Positions 61,833 through 64,000 of a stretch of DNA of 64,000 nt are shown here, piece by piece. The DNA is taken from NCBI GenBank assembly GCA_018894105.1, contig CM032127.1:5921001-5985000 (forward strand), read 5' to 3'. Numbering within the stretch: the first letter of the stretch is position 1; each line of letters starts with the position of its first letter. The notes beneath the pieces were generated by a model. It was not told the origin of the DNA, ran no database searches, and worked only from the letters and a program-made list of their open reading frames with translations. This DNA comes from Jacaranda mimosifolia (taxonomy: Eukaryota; Streptophyta; Magnoliopsida; Lamiales; Bignoniaceae). The position numbers and the translations under genes are program-made.

Positions 61833-64000
61833 CATCCTATTCTCTAATCTCACCAAGGCCAACATCTTCTCCAAGTTTGATCTTAAAGCAGGATTTTGGC
61901 AGATTGAAATTCATCCTAATGACCGTTACAAGACAGCTTTTTGCATCCCGAATGCTCACTTCCAATGGACTGTTATTCCCTTTAGTCTTAAAACAGCTCC
62001 ATCGTTGTTCCAGAAAGCTATGGTCAAAATCTTCGAGCCTTTGTTCCCAAATGCATTGATCTATATTGATGATATTCTTCTTTTCTTTGAAGATATCAAA
62101 ACACATTCTATTCTGTTGCAACAATTTGGGGAATTAGTTCGACAATTTGGAATCATGCTATCTGAAAAGAAGATGATTATTGCTCAAAAGGAGATTGAAT
62201 TTTTGGGTATGCATATTAAAGATGGACAATACTTTCTCCAGCAACATACTGCCACAGAGCTTCTTAAATTTCCTTATGATCTGGAGACCAAGCAGCAAAT
62301 TCAACAATTTCTTGGAGTCATTAATTATGCTGCAGATTTTATTCCAAGGTTGGCATCAGTAATAAGACCGTTACAGGATATGCTAAAGAAAAATCCTCCA
62401 GAATGGTCTTATGTACAAAGGAAAGCTGTCGTTGCCATAAAAGCCATTATCCAGAAGCTACCTCTTTTGCAGATTCCTTCAGATGGAAAGAGAATCCTTT
62501 AAACAGACACTAGTGAGACTTTTTGGGCTGCTTTTCTTCTTGAAGAAAAGGATGGGAAAAGAAAAGTGTGTGGATTTAAGAGTGGTTCGTTTCAGGTTTC
62601 AGAACAAGATTACCACTCCACCTACAAAGAGATTTTGGCTGTTAAGAAAGGTATCGAAAAGTTTCAGTTTCATCTTATTGGCCATCATTTCTTTGTAGAA
62701 ATGGACATAAATGATTTCCCTAAAATGCTGAGCTTCAAACCTCATACTGTTCCTCCTAAGCAGTTACTCAAATGGTTGGAATGGTTTTCTCAGTATTCTT
62801 TCATTGTCAATCATATTAAGGGGAAAAACAATGTTCTTGCAGACTTTCTTTCCCATTCCCAACTTTTTGAGATACCCAGAAACCATATTCCCATTATCTC
62901 TATGTTTTCTCCAACACCTTCAAAATCCTCTTCTTTCCATGATTTTCCATTAGAAAGCCTTCCTCCTGAACTTTTTGATCTTGTCAAAACTAAAACCCTC
63001 AAGTCCAGAGCCAAAGAACTCATTTTGAAATATCAATCCCTCACTGTTAGAAAAACTGAACTTCATACTTTTGGAGGATTAAGCTTTCACCATGATTATC
63101 CGTTCTTCACATTGTTCAGGGTTTCAAATCCTTTCCATCTCATGTTTTCCAAAGAATTACTTTGTTTACTTTGGTACATGCTTGAACAATGGAAGATAGC
63201 TGTGGAATTCCCTATTGAACAATCTATCAAGTGGGTTGCAAAACTACACAGTGGATGGTTTGATGATTACGATGAAAATCTATGTGCTAGAGTTTTTCTT
63301 GAATGGTTCTATCCTCTGTCTACTTGGATGAGATTGTTTAAGGTTATTCAAATCAAACAAACAGGAAAAATCTACTCTAGGAATTTCTATCATTTTTATT
63401 CTTTCCAGATAAAGTTCTCCTCATATCCATAATCTACCATATTTCTACTCAGCACAAGAATATGGTGTCTTCCCTTATCTCCTTAATCAAGAATTCTATG
63501 AACATGGATGGGAGATCAGAGAACTTCAGAGGAAAATGGCAGAACAAAATTCAGTTGTTCCACCACAGATTTGGCCCAAGTTTGAAGATGACGCTCCATG
63601 GGAACAGATGCCGATTGATTATGCAATTCAGCTTCAAAACGACGCCAGAGCCTATTTCGAGCAATTTCACACAAAAACCACAAAGGCTTTCTCAAATTTC
63701 ATATGGGGTGTTTCAAAGACTTATTTTAATTCAAATTGGAGTTCATTATCTCACAATAAGTCGCCACAGAGTGTTGCTGCATCAGTTTCTTGTTCATTTC
63801 CAATCGTTCCTCCATTTTCAGTTGATGTTTCTCCATTAATGCCATTGGACAAAGGAAAAGAAAAGATTAATGAAGACATGATAATTGACTCGCAGGACCC
63901 ATATGAACTGGACAGCCAATGGTGGGAAAAAGCCGGATTACCTATTGAACCTGATAACCCGCTGACTCAGACACCACAACAAAATACCTCTTTAGTGGTT
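61833..64000 (+). mobile_element. Endogenous caulimovirid (plant pararetrovirus) fragment, degenerate
   Basis: An old integrated copy, not an active virus. The plus-strand frame holds reverse transcriptase (about 61838-62300) with the LKTAPS motif and the YIDDILLF catalytic box, then an RNase H region (about 62480-62860) ending near NNVLADFLSH. An open tail follows (to 63432, then another frame to the window end) that I cannot assign; it may be the polyprotein C-terminus or a downstream frame. Breaks: an in-frame TAA at 62500-62502 and a shift near 63410. The 5' side (movement, capsid, protease and the RT start) is missing at the junction. Resemblance is to petuvirus/florendovirus-like caulimovirids rather than to gypsy elements, as there is no integrase after RNase H. 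The right end is outside the window. Confidence 0.82.

Noticed and set aside
62566..63432. A gypsy retrotransposon polyprotein
   Set aside because: RNase H is followed by an open tail with no integrase, and the RT words (LKTAPS, YIDDILLF) and RNase H pattern are of caulimovirid type.

Overview
This window is plant nuclear DNA. It is AT-rich and intron-containing, and it is full of nested plant retrotransposons, MULE, hAT and CACTA-like elements. It also holds a nuclear insert of chloroplast ycf2 and an endogenous plant pararetrovirus. The terpenoid genes look most like those of the mint order (Lamiales, probably a Lamiaceae-like diterpenoid producer). That placement is family knowledge, not a database result.

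The one clearly intact host gene is a 14-exon class I diterpene synthase of the kaurene-synthase-like type (KSL) on the minus strand at 3061-7764. Every exon joins in frame through GT-AG junctions into an 814-residue protein with a plastid transit peptide, DDFFD and the ND..T...E metal motif. Convergent with it, at 532-1397, is the 3' part of a CYP76-type cytochrome P450 whose first exon was cut by a copia retrotransposon running off the left edge.

The same pair occurs again about 45 kb downstream in the same orientation. A second CYP76 copy lies at 45850-52541, split by a 5.1-kb copia element and carrying frameshifts and stops. A last-exon remnant of a second KSL lies at 60241-60499, cut by another copia element. 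The flanks between CYP and KSL also match between the blocks (1398-2800 against 52542-58800), so this is a segmental duplication of a diterpenoid CYP76-KSL module that has mostly decayed. A class II partner (copalyl diphosphate synthase type) is not present in the window.

Between the two modules (8-45 kb) there are no convincing host genes. This zone holds a giant foldback MULE (10290-12193), two solo Ty3/gypsy LTRs of about 2.9 kb (12247-15129, 21013-23900), a degenerate copia of the same family that hit the P450s (25493-28418), and a degenerate Ty3/gypsy element with both LTRs (29443-38889) carrying nested insertions. It also holds three diverged non-coding tandem units (about 17.6-24.7, 28.4-29.3 plus 39.4-41.6, and 41.6-43.4 kb), two hAT elements, several MITEs and the ycf2 fragment (about 44.94-45.57 kb).

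The right end (52.8-64 kb) has a 4.9-kb long-TIR MULE containing another solo LTR and a GC-rich inner segment, then a MITE, a second foldback MULE, the KSL remnant, a copia remnant on the minus strand, and an endogenous caulimovirid (61833-64000) abutting it head to head and running off the window. Overall, one KSL is likely functional and its neighbouring P450s are pseudogenes.
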